Assembly: GCA_947037905.1 (NCBI GenBank)
Contig: CAMQUX010000034.1
Span: 1 to 9,550, forward strand
Origin: an uncultured Desulfovibrionaceae bacterium
GTDB lineage: Bacteria > Desulfobacterota > Desulfovibrionia > Desulfovibrionales > Desulfovibrionaceae
Direction: 5' to 3'
Length of the DNA: 9,550 bases
Part shown: piece after piece, positions 1-6,771 of the stretch
Numbering within the stretch: the first letter of the stretch is position 1
How the letters are laid out: every line of letters starts with the position of its first letter
Notes under the pieces: generated by a model
What the model was told of the DNA's origin: nothing
What the model saw: only the letters and a program-made list of their open reading frames with translations
The model's database searches: none
Program-made: the position numbers and the translations under genes

Positions 1-12
1 AGATTCTAGAAT

Positions 13-51
13 AAAAGAAAGCAGAGAACATATAATTCTCTGCTTTCTTTT
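13..51. terminator. Strong bidirectional intrinsic terminator
   Basis: A perfect 16 bp inverted repeat (arms 13-28 and 36-51, 7-base loop CATATAA) has a GC-containing core (GCAGAGAA/TTCTCTGC) and A/T-rich flanks. On the minus strand it lies 27 bp beyond the stop of the lipoprotein gene and the distal arm reads out into TTTTATT. On the plus strand the distal arm runs into a T tract (TTCTTTTTATT). It is therefore the likely end of the efp-ftsK-lolA-lipoprotein unit and may also stop a convergent gene outside the window. Confidence 0.88.
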
Positions 52-77
52 TATTAAATTAGTTTAGCTAACTTAGT

Positions 78-674
78 TTAATTATTATATATACCTTTAA
101 TTGTTACTGCTTCTAAAATATGCCCGTCCATAGCCTTATAAAGGTTATTCATATAAAAACCATTCTTTAAGTCTAACATGGTATCTAAAGCATAAACATG
201 AATTTCATAGGTATGCGGAGCATCAGGTGGTGCCATTCCGCCATAGAAACTTGAAGCTTCTGCTGACTGTTGACCGCCTTGCATGCTTGTCCAGCTATTT
301 ACACCTTGAACGAAATCTGTTGCTGTTTGGCTTTCATTTTCTAAAAGCTCTTGGCGAGTCAAATTTGCAACTGTCCAGTGTACCCATGAAAAACCACCAC
401 TTACAGGATATGCATCTTTATCTTCGAGCATAATAGCATAAGAAACTGTTCCTTCTGGTGCATTTTCAATATTTAAAGGTAAGGAAAAAATAGGCATTCC
501 ATGCGCATTTTTTTCGCCTCGTTTACCAAATTTATCCATAATTATACCATTTGCATCAATACCTGCGCTTGTTACCAGCATAGGTGTTTTTTCATCAATC
601 ATTTTTTTATCCTCTGTAGCTATACAAGCTGTTAAAATTACCATTAAAACCATCATCTTTAAAATATTGCGCAT
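78..674 (-). CDS. YbhB/YbcL-like PEBP-fold lipoprotein
   Basis: The 198-residue protein belongs to the phosphatidylethanolamine-binding (Raf kinase inhibitor-like, YbhB/YbcL) family. The N-terminus is a lipoprotein signal: Arg3 and Lys6, a hydrophobic stretch, then the lipobox Leu-Thr-Ala-Cys with Cys17. The mature residue after Cys17 is Ile, not Asp, which by the E. coli Lol rule predicts outer-membrane sorting. Family landmarks follow: the DKDA acidic pocket motif (85-88), a VHW motif (98-100), and the GGMAPPDAPH loop (145-154) leading to the IHVYALD strand (158-164). The start is supported by AAGGAG 5 bases upstream. It is the last gene of the minus-strand unit, 49 bp after lolA and just before the terminator at 13-51. 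The biochemical role of bacterial members is poorly defined; ligand binding in the conserved anion pocket is the usual assumption. Family assignment is firm, function is not. Confidence 0.9.
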   Translation of the reverse strand: MRNILKMMVLMVILTACIATEDKKMIDEKTPMLVTSAGIDANGIIMDKFGKRGEKNAHGMPIFSLPLNIENAPEGTVSYAIMLEDKDAYPVSGGFSWVHWTVANLTRQELLENESQTATDFVQGVNSWTSMQGGQQSAEASSFYGGMAPPDAPHTYEIHVYALDTMLDLKNGFYMNNLYKAMDGHILEAVTIKGIYNN

Positions 675-723
675 ATTGTCTCCTTAATAAATTCATTTTC
701 TAAACTTTACCATACTATTCTAA

Positions 724-1359
724 CTATTTAAATCCATCTGTATTATCCTCAACAGTCACTCCATCTGGAGGGATAAAAGTAAACCAGTCCACTGGGATTG
801 TTTTATTTATTCGGATTTTTGAAAGCGAAACCTCATTCGTATTTCCGAAATAATCTGTTATTTGTAAACGCTCTAATAAAAAAGTCTCATCATCAACCCA
901 AAGTTCACATTTTACCATTTGTGGATCTTCTACCAAAGGAAAAAGAGTTAATAAAAAATATTTACCATCTTTGCGTTCACTCACGCTAAAATCGCTCCGT
1001 AGATCAGAGCGACCAGATAAAATCCGTAGCATTGTCTCAGATTCTGTAACTGCCATCATACCATATTTTATAGCGACTTTGTCCATTGGAAAATAATTCC
1101 AAATAACATCACCTGAGATAATTAATATTTCTTCAATACCCTCTCTTACTTCCCAGCGAAAATTTAATGGCTGTTTAAACCAAAAAACACCACTTTGTAT
1201 GGTTTTTTCTTTTGTTAATGCATTTGTAAGAGTTTGCACAAAAGAAGCTCTGAGTGTATTTATAGAGTTATATTTCTTTTGAACATTTGCGGCGGTATCT
1301 GCATAACTACTCACAGGTAGTAAAAAAAAGATAAAGAAGAAGCATATTTTTTTAAGCAT
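724..1359 (-). CDS. lolA: Outer-membrane lipoprotein carrier protein LolA
   Basis: LolA is the periplasmic chaperone that accepts lipoproteins from the inner-membrane LolCDE transporter and delivers them to the outer membrane. The 211-residue product begins with a Sec signal peptide (Lys3-Lys4, a Phe/Leu-rich core, predicted cleavage after Ser-Tyr-Ala20). Family landmarks are LRASFVQT (36-43), SGVFWFKQPLNFRWEV (56-71, the conserved strand pair lining the lipid cavity) and a C-terminal part with DYFGN (169-173), NKTIP (185-189) and the FIPPDGV ending. An in-frame ATG lies 25 codons upstream at 1434, but it sits inside ftsK and would bury the signal peptide. The ATG at 1359 has AAGGGAG 5 bases upstream and leaves 1 bp after the ftsK stop, so translation is probably coupled. 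Length and fold signature fit full-length LolA; no LolB is visible here. Confidence 0.93.
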   Translation of the reverse strand: MLKKICFFFIFFLLPVSSYADTAANVQKKYNSINTLRASFVQTLTNALTKEKTIQSGVFWFKQPLNFRWEVREGIEEILIISGDVIWNYFPMDKVAIKYGMMAVTESETMLRILSGRSDLRSDFSVSERKDGKYFLLTLFPLVEDPQMVKCELWVDDETFLLERLQITDYFGNTNEVSLSKIRINKTIPVDWFTFIPPDGVTVEDNTDGFK

Positions 1360-1360
1360 A

Positions 1361-3880
1361 TTAACTCCCTTCTTTCCTAAGCACTGCTCGTGGTTTATTT
1401 CCTTCTTGCTGACCAAGTATTCCATCTGCCACAAGCTGATCTATTATTCTTGCAGCTCTATTATACCCTATGCCAAATCTGCGCTGTAAAAGAGAAGTTG
1501 AACCACTTCCCTGTAATAGCACAAATTCAATGACTGCGTCATAAACTTCATCATCTACTGCTGAGGCTGATTTAGTGTGTGTTTCTACAAATTCTGCATT
1601 CGACCAGCTTGTGAAATCTACTAAAAAATGCTGTTCTCTTCCTTCTTTCCAAAAATCAACTACAGCATCGATTTCTTTTTCATCTACAAACGCACCATGA
1701 ACTCGTTTGAGTTTTGACCCGCTTGGTTTTAAAAGCATATCGCCACGCCCTAAAAGTTGCTCTGCTCCTGATGTATCTAAAACAGTACGAGAGTCATGTT
1801 TGGACGCAACTTGGAAAGATATCCTTGTAGGAAAGTTAGCTTTAATTAGACCTGTGACAACATCAACACTTGGACGTTGCGTTGCTATTATTAAATGTAT
1901 ACCTGCAGCTCGTGCTTTCTGAGCCAAACGAACTATACTTATTTCTACTTCTTTTGCAGCTGTCATCATTAAATCTGCAAGTTCATCTATTATCACCACT
2001 AAATATGGTAATTTTTCTAAATTTTCTAAATTTTCAGGACGAATATCACCCATCTGCTCAATTTTTTCATTATATGCAGAAAATGTTCGAACCCCTAGTT
2101 TCGCTAAATCTTTATAGCGTCTTTCCATTTCAAAAACAGCCCATTCTAAAGCTTTTTTAGCTATATCTACCTCTGTTACAACTGGGTGCACTAAATGAGG
2201 AAGCTCACTATACATTGCAAGCTCTATTCTTTTAGGATCAACTAAAAGCAGGCGCACATCTTCTGGATTTGCTTTATAAAGGATACTTAATATTATTCCA
2301 TTTAAACAAACACTTTTTCCTGCACCTGTAGCTCCTGCTATGAGCAAATGCGGCATTTTTGCAAGATCTGCTACTTGAATACCCCCGAGTATATCTTTTC
2401 CTAGAGCGAGTGTTAAAGGTGATTCTGCTTGCAAAAATTCTTGCGATTCAAACACTTCTCGCAAATACACCATTTGAGGGTGTATATTAGGAATTTCAAT
2501 ACCTACAACATCTCGCCCTGGAACGGGTGCTTCGATACGCACTGACATTGCCTGTAAAACCATTGCTATATCGTCTGATAAGCCAGAAATTTTACTTACT
2601 TTCACACCTGGTGCTGGTTTAAATTCAAAAAGTGTTACTACTGGACCTGCTACTATATTTTGAATGAGTCCTTGAACTCCAAAATCTTGCAGACATGCAA
2701 GCAGCAACTCTGATTGCGCTATAAAATTTTTATCATCTGTAACAAATGCATCCTTCTTAGGTTCAGTCAAAAATTTTGTGCTTGGTCTATGATTTTCATT
2801 TTTAGCAAACTCTTTACTTATCTCTTTATCAGTCCCTTTGTCTATATTATTTATATCTTTATTTATATCTTTCGCAAAATCAGAGTTCGCTGAATATATT
2901 TGCAAATCTTCAGTATTAGCTACAAAGGATTCTGCTTTTCCAGAAAAAACAATTTTACTTTCTGTATCAATAACCTTACTTTCAAGGGCTATTGGCTTTA
3001 AGTCTATATTATTTATTTCTTCTGATAATGTGCCATGTACACCATTTACACTACGCATACTATTTTTCTTTGTAGAAGAATTATCTGTATCATCATCAAT
3101 GATAATTACTTTTTCTTCTTGTTCCGCATAACCTTGTGCGGTTAATCCACCTTTACTATATGCATCCCAACGTGCTTTCGCCTCTGCACTTTGAGTTCTT
3201 CGATATTCTGCCTTTGCTTGCATTATAAGAAAAAATGCGCCTATTCGAGCTATTATTGACTTCTTTTCTGGGCTACGAGCTGCAACTCTACTTGAACGAA
3301 TAATTTGTTCGCTATACTTTAAATACATATCTTGTATAAAAGCGCGTACTTTTTTAAAAATTTCTACCCAACTAAAACCACTAACAAGCTGTATAAAAAA
3401 CAAGCTAAGAAACAAAAGAAATAAAAAGTACCCTGTTGGCTGTAGTGCTTTGCCAAAAGTTGTGTCTAAAAGCAGACCAACAAAACCACCGCCAACTATT
3501 CCTTTTTCAGATATAGTTTCTGCTTGAAACCATGGATGATCTAACCAACCTATAAGTACTATATATATTCCAGATAAAGCAGCCCACTGCCACCATTCTT
3601 GTTCTTTGTTCATGATACTATTTAAAATCCCTGCAAAGAATACAAAAAAAGGAAATACATATGCGCCAAATCCAAAAAAATCTACAAAAAAACTTGCTAT
3701 ATAAGATCCAACTGTGCCGCCTAAATTCTGAACTTTCCAATTTGCACTTGCTGAATGATTAAATCCTGGATCATTTTGATTGTAGGAAAAAATACTCATG
3801 AGTATAAATGCACCTAAAAACAATAAACTAAGACTAACTAGTTCGTTCTGGAATTTATTACTTTGCATATTCCTAGCCAT
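1361..3880 (-). CDS. ftsK: DNA translocase FtsK
   Basis: FtsK anchors at the division septum and pumps DNA through a hexameric motor, helping dimer resolution and clearing of the terminus. The 839-residue protein shows the full layout. Hydrophobic segments lie at about 15-34, 58-89, 97-114 and 150-168. A variable charged linker spans about 171-385. The motor has Walker A GATGAGKS (516-523), LLLVDPKRIE shortly after it, and Walker B ending in Asp632-Glu633 (VVIIDELADLMM). The typical ATQRPSVDVVTGLIKAN segment follows. A winged-helix gamma domain (about 776-835) carries GSGSTSLLQRRFGIGYNRA, the KOPS-reading part. The linker is much shorter than in E. coli FtsK and contains in-frame repeats (2849-2872 and the 2840/3002 pair). 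The ATG at 3880 has only a weak GA-rich ribosome site; Met5 is a possible alternative. It lies 68 bp after efp and 1 bp before lolA. The intact motor and gamma domain argue for a functional protein. Confidence 0.96.
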   Translation of the reverse strand: MARNMQSNKFQNELVSLSLLFLGAFILMSIFSYNQNDPGFNHSASANWKVQNLGGTVGSYIASFFVDFFGFGAYVFPFFVFFAGILNSIMNKEQEWWQWAALSGIYIVLIGWLDHPWFQAETISEKGIVGGGFVGLLLDTTFGKALQPTGYFLFLLFLSLFFIQLVSGFSWVEIFKKVRAFIQDMYLKYSEQIIRSSRVAARSPEKKSIIARIGAFFLIMQAKAEYRRTQSAEAKARWDAYSKGGLTAQGYAEQEEKVIIIDDDTDNSSTKKNSMRSVNGVHGTLSEEINNIDLKPIALESKVIDTESKIVFSGKAESFVANTEDLQIYSANSDFAKDINKDINNIDKGTDKEISKEFAKNENHRPSTKFLTEPKKDAFVTDDKNFIAQSELLLACLQDFGVQGLIQNIVAGPVVTLFEFKPAPGVKVSKISGLSDDIAMVLQAMSVRIEAPVPGRDVVGIEIPNIHPQMVYLREVFESQEFLQAESPLTLALGKDILGGIQVADLAKMPHLLIAGATGAGKSVCLNGIILSILYKANPEDVRLLLVDPKRIELAMYSELPHLVHPVVTEVDIAKKALEWAVFEMERRYKDLAKLGVRTFSAYNEKIEQMGDIRPENLENLEKLPYLVVIIDELADLMMTAAKEVEISIVRLAQKARAAGIHLIIATQRPSVDVVTGLIKANFPTRISFQVASKHDSRTVLDTSGAEQLLGRGDMLLKPSGSKLKRVHGAFVDEKEIDAVVDFWKEGREQHFLVDFTSWSNAEFVETHTKSASAVDDEVYDAVIEFVLLQGSGSTSLLQRRFGIGYNRAARIIDQLVADGILGQQEGNKPRAVLRKEGS
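1365..1371 (-). promoter_or_regulatory. lolA: lolA Shine-Dalgarno inside ftsK end
   Basis: AAGGGAG lies 5 bases before the ATG at 1359 and overlaps the last codons of ftsK, whose stop is at 1361-1363. It fixes the lolA start against the upstream in-frame ATG at 1434 and suggests that ribosomes finishing ftsK help initiate lolA. Confidence 0.75.
2840..3016. repeat. 15 bp direct repeat pair within ftsK linker
   Basis: GTCTATATTATTTAT is present identically at 2840-2854 and 3002-3016. The copies are 162 bp, or 54 codons, apart and both encode Ile-Asn-Asn-Ile-Asp on the minus strand. Only the two copies are repeated, not the sequence between them. Recombination between them would remove 54 codons of linker in frame. 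The sequence is AT-rich, so some of the identity may come from codon bias. Confidence 0.7.
2849..2872. repeat. 12 bp tandem repeat x2 in ftsK linker
   Basis: ATTTATATCTTT occurs twice head to tail. Read on the minus strand it encodes Lys-Asp-Ile-Asn twice in the charged linker of FtsK. Because the unit is four codons, gain or loss of a copy by replication slippage would keep the frame. Confidence 0.85.
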
Positions 3881-3948
3881 TAATATTCTCTCTTTTTCAA
3901 AAAATAAACGCTGTATTCAAGAACATTCTTTCGATTCATATTTCCTAA

Positions 3949-4509
3949 TTACTCTCTACCTAAATATTCACAAGTTCGTGTATCTACCTTGATACGAGTA
4001 CCTATATCTATAAATAATGGCACCTGCACAAGTAAACCTGTTTCAAGTGTTGCTGGTTTTGTTGCATTACTCACTCGGTCGCCCTGAACACCTGGTTCTG
4101 TATGACTTACTACTAAATATACAGAACTTGGAAGTTCGATATCTATTAGCTCTCCTTTATAAAGGAGCACTGGAACAGTATCTGCTTCTTTTAAAAAGCC
4201 ACCTTTTTCACCAACATTTTCCTCTGAAACATGCACTTGCTCATAAGATTCCATATCCATAAAAATATATTCAGAGCCTTCTTTATATAAATACTGCATA
4301 TCTGTTGTTCCAAGATCTGGTTTCTCAACTTTCTCGCCTGAACGAAAAGTTTTATCTATAACTCGCCCGTTTAATAGCCCTCGAAGTTTTGTTCGAATCA
4401 TAGCACCGCCTTTACCCGGCTTAAAATGCTGAAATTCTATTATTTCATATGGTTTTTTATCATCTAATTCTATTTTAAGTCCACGACGAAAATCTGTTGT
4501 TGAATACAT
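3949..4509 (-). CDS. efp: Translation elongation factor P
   Basis: EF-P binds between the P and E sites of stalled ribosomes and promotes peptide bonds at polyproline stretches. The 186-residue length is standard. Domain I (about 1-65) carries the loop KPGKGGA, with Lys33 at the position that corresponds to E. coli Lys34, the residue modified by lysylation in many proteobacteria. Two OB-type domains follow (about 66-127 and 130-185). The C-terminal signature is complete: KPATLETGLLVQVPLFIDIG, then TRIKVDTRTCEYLGRE. The start at 4509 has AGAGGAA 6 bases upstream. It is the first gene of a minus-strand unit continuing 68 bp later into ftsK, and its upstream region holds a -10 element and a perfect 23 bp dyad. 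No EF-P modification gene (EpmA, EpmB, EarP or YmfI) is in the window, so the type of Lys33 modification cannot be told. Confidence 0.96.
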   Translation of the reverse strand: MYSTTDFRRGLKIELDDKKPYEIIEFQHFKPGKGGAMIRTKLRGLLNGRVIDKTFRSGEKVEKPDLGTTDMQYLYKEGSEYIFMDMESYEQVHVSEENVGEKGGFLKEADTVPVLLYKGELIDIELPSSVYLVVSHTEPGVQGDRVSNATKPATLETGLLVQVPLFIDIGTRIKVDTRTCEYLGRE

Positions 4510-4530
4510 ATACCGTTCCTCTTAGATAGT

Positions 4531-4536
4531 ATTATA
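4531..4536 (-). promoter_or_regulatory. Candidate efp operon -10 element
   Basis: Read on the minus strand this is a consensus TATAAT, 21 bp upstream of the efp ATG. It would give a leader of about 14 bases that just holds the ribosome site. The -35 position for a 17 bp spacer (4554-4559) reads ATAAAA, a poor match to TTGACA, and overlaps the edge of the dyad at 4557-4579. A regulated or activator-assisted promoter is one reading. In DNA this AT-rich, a chance TATAAT is also possible. Confidence 0.45.
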
Positions 4537-4556
4537 TTTTATTCTTAATAATATTT

Positions 4557-4579
4557 TATGAGAAATACTATTTCTCATA
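4557..4579. promoter_or_regulatory. Perfect 23 bp dyad, candidate operator
   Basis: The two arms TATGAGAAATA and TATTTCTCATA are exact reverse complements around a single central base at 4568. If efp is transcribed from the -10 at 4531-4536, the dyad is centred near -44, overlapping the -35 edge. That is a usual site for an activator or repressor. It is not followed by a T tract on either strand, so it is not an intrinsic terminator. It does not match the Fur, CRP or FNR consensus I know, because spacing and core differ. The regulator is unknown. Confidence 0.55.
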
Positions 4580-4744
4580 CTAACAAACAAAGTAATAATT
4601 ACAGTATTATAATTATTTATCTTAATTATAACTATTTCTTTCATACAACTCTATTTTTTCTATTTCTTCTTAGTAAAGGCTATTTAAGCTTGAGTATTTC
4701 TTAAACGGCTATGCTAAAGCTTATTTGTCTGTAAAAATTTTTGT

Positions 4745-4773
4745 TTGTTTTCCAGAGATAAGCAGTATATACT
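4745..4773 (+). promoter_or_regulatory. Candidate sigma-70 promoter for engB
   Basis: TTGTTT at 4745-4750, a 17 bp spacer, then TATACT at 4768-4773 resembles a housekeeping promoter, with five of six -10 bases matching and a weaker -35. Transcription would start near 4780 and leave a leader of about 58 bases before the engB ATG. No better pair was noticed closer to the gene. Confidence 0.45.
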
Positions 4774-4837
4774 CTTTTTTAAATAAATATTTTAATTAAA
4801 GAACCTATGGTACTTTGCAAATATACTTGGAGCATAC

Positions 4838-5413
4838 ATGAGAACCCTTGAAATTGAAAAAACAATTTTTACAATACCACAATTAATAGATAATCCACTT
4901 CCACAACTGGCCTTAGCTGGTCGCTCAAATGTTGGAAAATCATCTCTTATCAATAGCCTTGCAAATAGAAAGAAACTTGCAAAAACTAGTGGTACTCCAG
5001 GAAAAACAAGAAGTCTAAACTTTTATAAAGTAATGCCCGATGATTTCTTTCTTGTTGATTTACCTGGTTATGGATATGCTAAATGCTCAAAAAGCGAAAG
5101 AAAAAAGTTTTCAGAACTTATCGATTACTACCTTAAAAATACACGCACACTTTCTGCTGTTGCAGTGCTTATTGATATTCGGCTGCCACCTCAAAAAAGT
5201 GACCTTGAGCTTGCAAACTATCTTGTTTCTCTTGGTATTCCTTTTTTCCCTGTCTTTACAAAGGCAGATAAATGCTCCCAAAAAGAGCGCTCATACAGGC
5301 AAAGTGAATGGAAGAGTCTTTTTCAATTAGCAAAATTACCAGTATGCACATCGAGCAGTACTCGTATGGGAATGGAAAATCTTTGGGAAGAGATACTTTT
5401 TTACGTTAAATAA
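4838..5413 (+). CDS. engB: Ribosome biogenesis GTPase EngB (YihA/YsxC)
   Basis: EngB is a small circularly ordered TRAFAC GTPase needed for maturation of the large ribosomal subunit. The 191-residue length is normal. All G motifs are present in order: G1 GRSNVGKSS (28-36), the switch I / G2 TSGTPGKTRS (50-59), G3 DLPGYGYA (74-81), G4 TKADK (141-145) and G5 SSS (172-174), followed by MGMENLWEEI, the usual C-terminal helix. The ATG at 4838 is preceded by TGGAG with 5 bases spacing. The gene is a single plus-strand unit, divergent from efp and convergent with lptG, 203 bp away. Nothing in the sequence suggests truncation or atypical codon use. Identification is secure because EngB-type G2 and G3 motifs differ from Era and Der. 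Confidence 0.96.
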   Translation: MRTLEIEKTIFTIPQLIDNPLPQLALAGRSNVGKSSLINSLANRKKLAKTSGTPGKTRSLNFYKVMPDDFFLVDLPGYGYAKCSKSERKKFSELIDYYLKNTRTLSAVAVLIDIRLPPQKSDLELANYLVSLGIPFFPVFTKADKCSQKERSYRQSEWKSLFQLAKLPVCTSSSTRMGMENLWEEILFYVK

Positions 5414-5561
5414 AATGTTTCCTATCCATAATTCGTAACAAAACTTCCTCGTTACAATAAAAAAATCTTTCTCAAATGTAAAGAAAAACAACAAGATATC
5501 TCTTCTTTTCTCATAGTTTATATTTGTACTATATACTTTATCCGCTAAATCTTAAATTCAT

Positions 5562-5593
5562 GTTTTTAATCTTTAGATTCTTGGTTTAAAAAC
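5562..5593. repeat. AT-rich inverted repeat between engB and lptG
   Basis: GTTTTTAA (5562-5569) and TTAAAAAC (5586-5593) form an 8 bp perfect stem with a 16-base loop in the convergent spacer 5414-5616. A shorter AATCT/AGATT repeat lies inside the loop. A run of seven T follows about 11 bases later on the plus strand (5605-5612 area). It could help end engB or lptG transcripts, but the stem is AU-rich and has no adjoining T tract, so I rate it weak. No better terminator was found in this spacer. Confidence 0.3.
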
Positions 5594-5616
5594 TCTACGC
5601 TCTTGTTTTTTTAGAC

Positions 5617-6768
5617 TTAGCCTCTATGCCCAAAACTCATAAACTTATCATCTTTTTCCCACAAAAATTTCTGAAAAACATAGCCCATATTGCTATAATG
5701 ATACACTATCCGAAGCAGTGCTAAAAATGAAAAAATAATATTTCCTGCAAATGCAGCAATGATTGGGTTTAGAATACTCTCTTCTCCTGCTCCAAGACCT
5801 ACCATGTATGTAATATAAAAAAGAAACACACAAAGCAAACTTACCCCAATACTCGAATAGAGTCCAAAATTATATGATGCTATAGCGAGCGCAAAAAGTG
5901 CCATTAGCAGCATCGTAAAACTATAACTTATCCTGCCATAAAAATTTGTTTCTAAACGATTACTTGCCACACCTATACGTTTTAGTTCGCTAAAGGACAA
6001 ATAGAGTTCTTGCATAGTAAAAAAAGAACTATCAATGGATGAAATTTTAGGGAAATATCTATCAAAATATTGTTTTATAGGCAGTGTCTGATTTGCTATT
6101 TTTGTCCTTTGAAAGGTTTGCATATCCCGCATTACAACATCTTCAAGTTCCCATGTGGAATCTTTTATTGTAAATTTTTTGGCAGTCAGAGCTAAAAAAA
6201 GTTCATCCATTTTTTCATTCACTGCAAATACGCTTAAATTTTTTCCGTATCTTTGTGTGACATTAACAAAATCAGCATGCAATATATAATTTTTTTCTTT
6301 CGCCCAAACATCCTCGATTTTATTATCAGAAGAGTTTTTAGATGAATTTTGTTTCCAAATCTGCTCACTTCTTTTTGCACCTTCTACACCTATAACATCT
6401 GAAAATAAAAGAGTTATCAGACTCCACAAAAGTGCATATATAATAAAAAATAGTATTAATTTTATCGGACGAAGTCCTCCTGCTTGTAAGGCAAGAAGTT
6501 CTTTTGTTCGTTTAAGAATACTGAGCTGTACCACAAGAGATAATAAAAAAATTACGGGTAATGTTTGCGATATGATTAAAGGAATTTTAAATAGAAAATA
6601 TTGTATAATTAAAAATCCATCTACACCTGCTACAAAAAAATGATCTAAACGTTCAAAAACATCTACTAACAAATATATGCCCATAGTCATAAAAAGACTC
6701 ACAAACATATAAAATAAATTGCGACGTAGTAAATAACTAGTGAAAATAGATATTGAAAATATTTGCAT
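5617..6768 (-). CDS. lptG: LPS export permease LptG
   Basis: LptG and LptF form the membrane half of the LptB2FG ABC exporter that pulls LPS from the inner membrane and pushes it along the LptC-LptA bridge. The 383-residue protein has the YjgP/YjgQ layout: hydrophobic segments at about 18-36, 56-83 and 102-124, a periplasmic beta-jellyroll of about 130-270, then three more at about 277-300, 304-325 and 332-354. The segment KRTKELLALQAGGLRPIKL (86-104) is the conserved cytoplasmic coupling helix region that contacts LptB. It is second in the pair, starting 3 bp after the lptF stop, so co-transcription is very likely. The ribosome site is only a weak AGAAGAG. I call it LptG rather than LptF from gene order and the ELLALQAGG form; the two paralogues are hard to separate by eye. 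Confidence 0.9.
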   Translation of the reverse strand: MQIFSISIFTSYLLRRNLFYMFVSLFMTMGIYLLVDVFERLDHFFVAGVDGFLIIQYFLFKIPLIISQTLPVIFLLSLVVQLSILKRTKELLALQAGGLRPIKLILFFIIYALLWSLITLLFSDVIGVEGAKRSEQIWKQNSSKNSSDNKIEDVWAKEKNYILHADFVNVTQRYGKNLSVFAVNEKMDELFLALTAKKFTIKDSTWELEDVVMRDMQTFQRTKIANQTLPIKQYFDRYFPKISSIDSSFFTMQELYLSFSELKRIGVASNRLETNFYGRISYSFTMLLMALFALAIASYNFGLYSSIGVSLLCVFLFYITYMVGLGAGEESILNPIIAAFAGNIIFSFLALLRIVYHYSNMGYVFQKFLWEKDDKFMSFGHRG

Positions 6769-6771
6769 AAA

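Larger units (their letters stand above)
4510..4837. other. Divergent intergenic region efp / engB
   Basis: This 328 bp non-coding spacer separates the divergently transcribed efp and engB. It contains the efp ribosome site and -10, the 23 bp dyad at 4557-4579, and the engB promoter candidate at 4745-4773. Between about 4600 and 4740 the sequence is AT-rich with no open frame of note. An imperfect direct repeat begins GGCTAT near 4678 and again about 31 bp later, each leading into AAGCTT. I see no RNA gene or riboswitch in it. Confidence 0.8.

Noticed and set aside
1707..3131. Plus-strand open frames of 71-97 codons opposite ftsK
   Set aside because: They are antisense shadows of a strongly conserved gene, with no domain and no ribosome site.
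4557..4579. The dyad as a transcription terminator or attenuator
   Set aside because: No T tract follows on either strand, and it lies upstream of the likely start site for efp.
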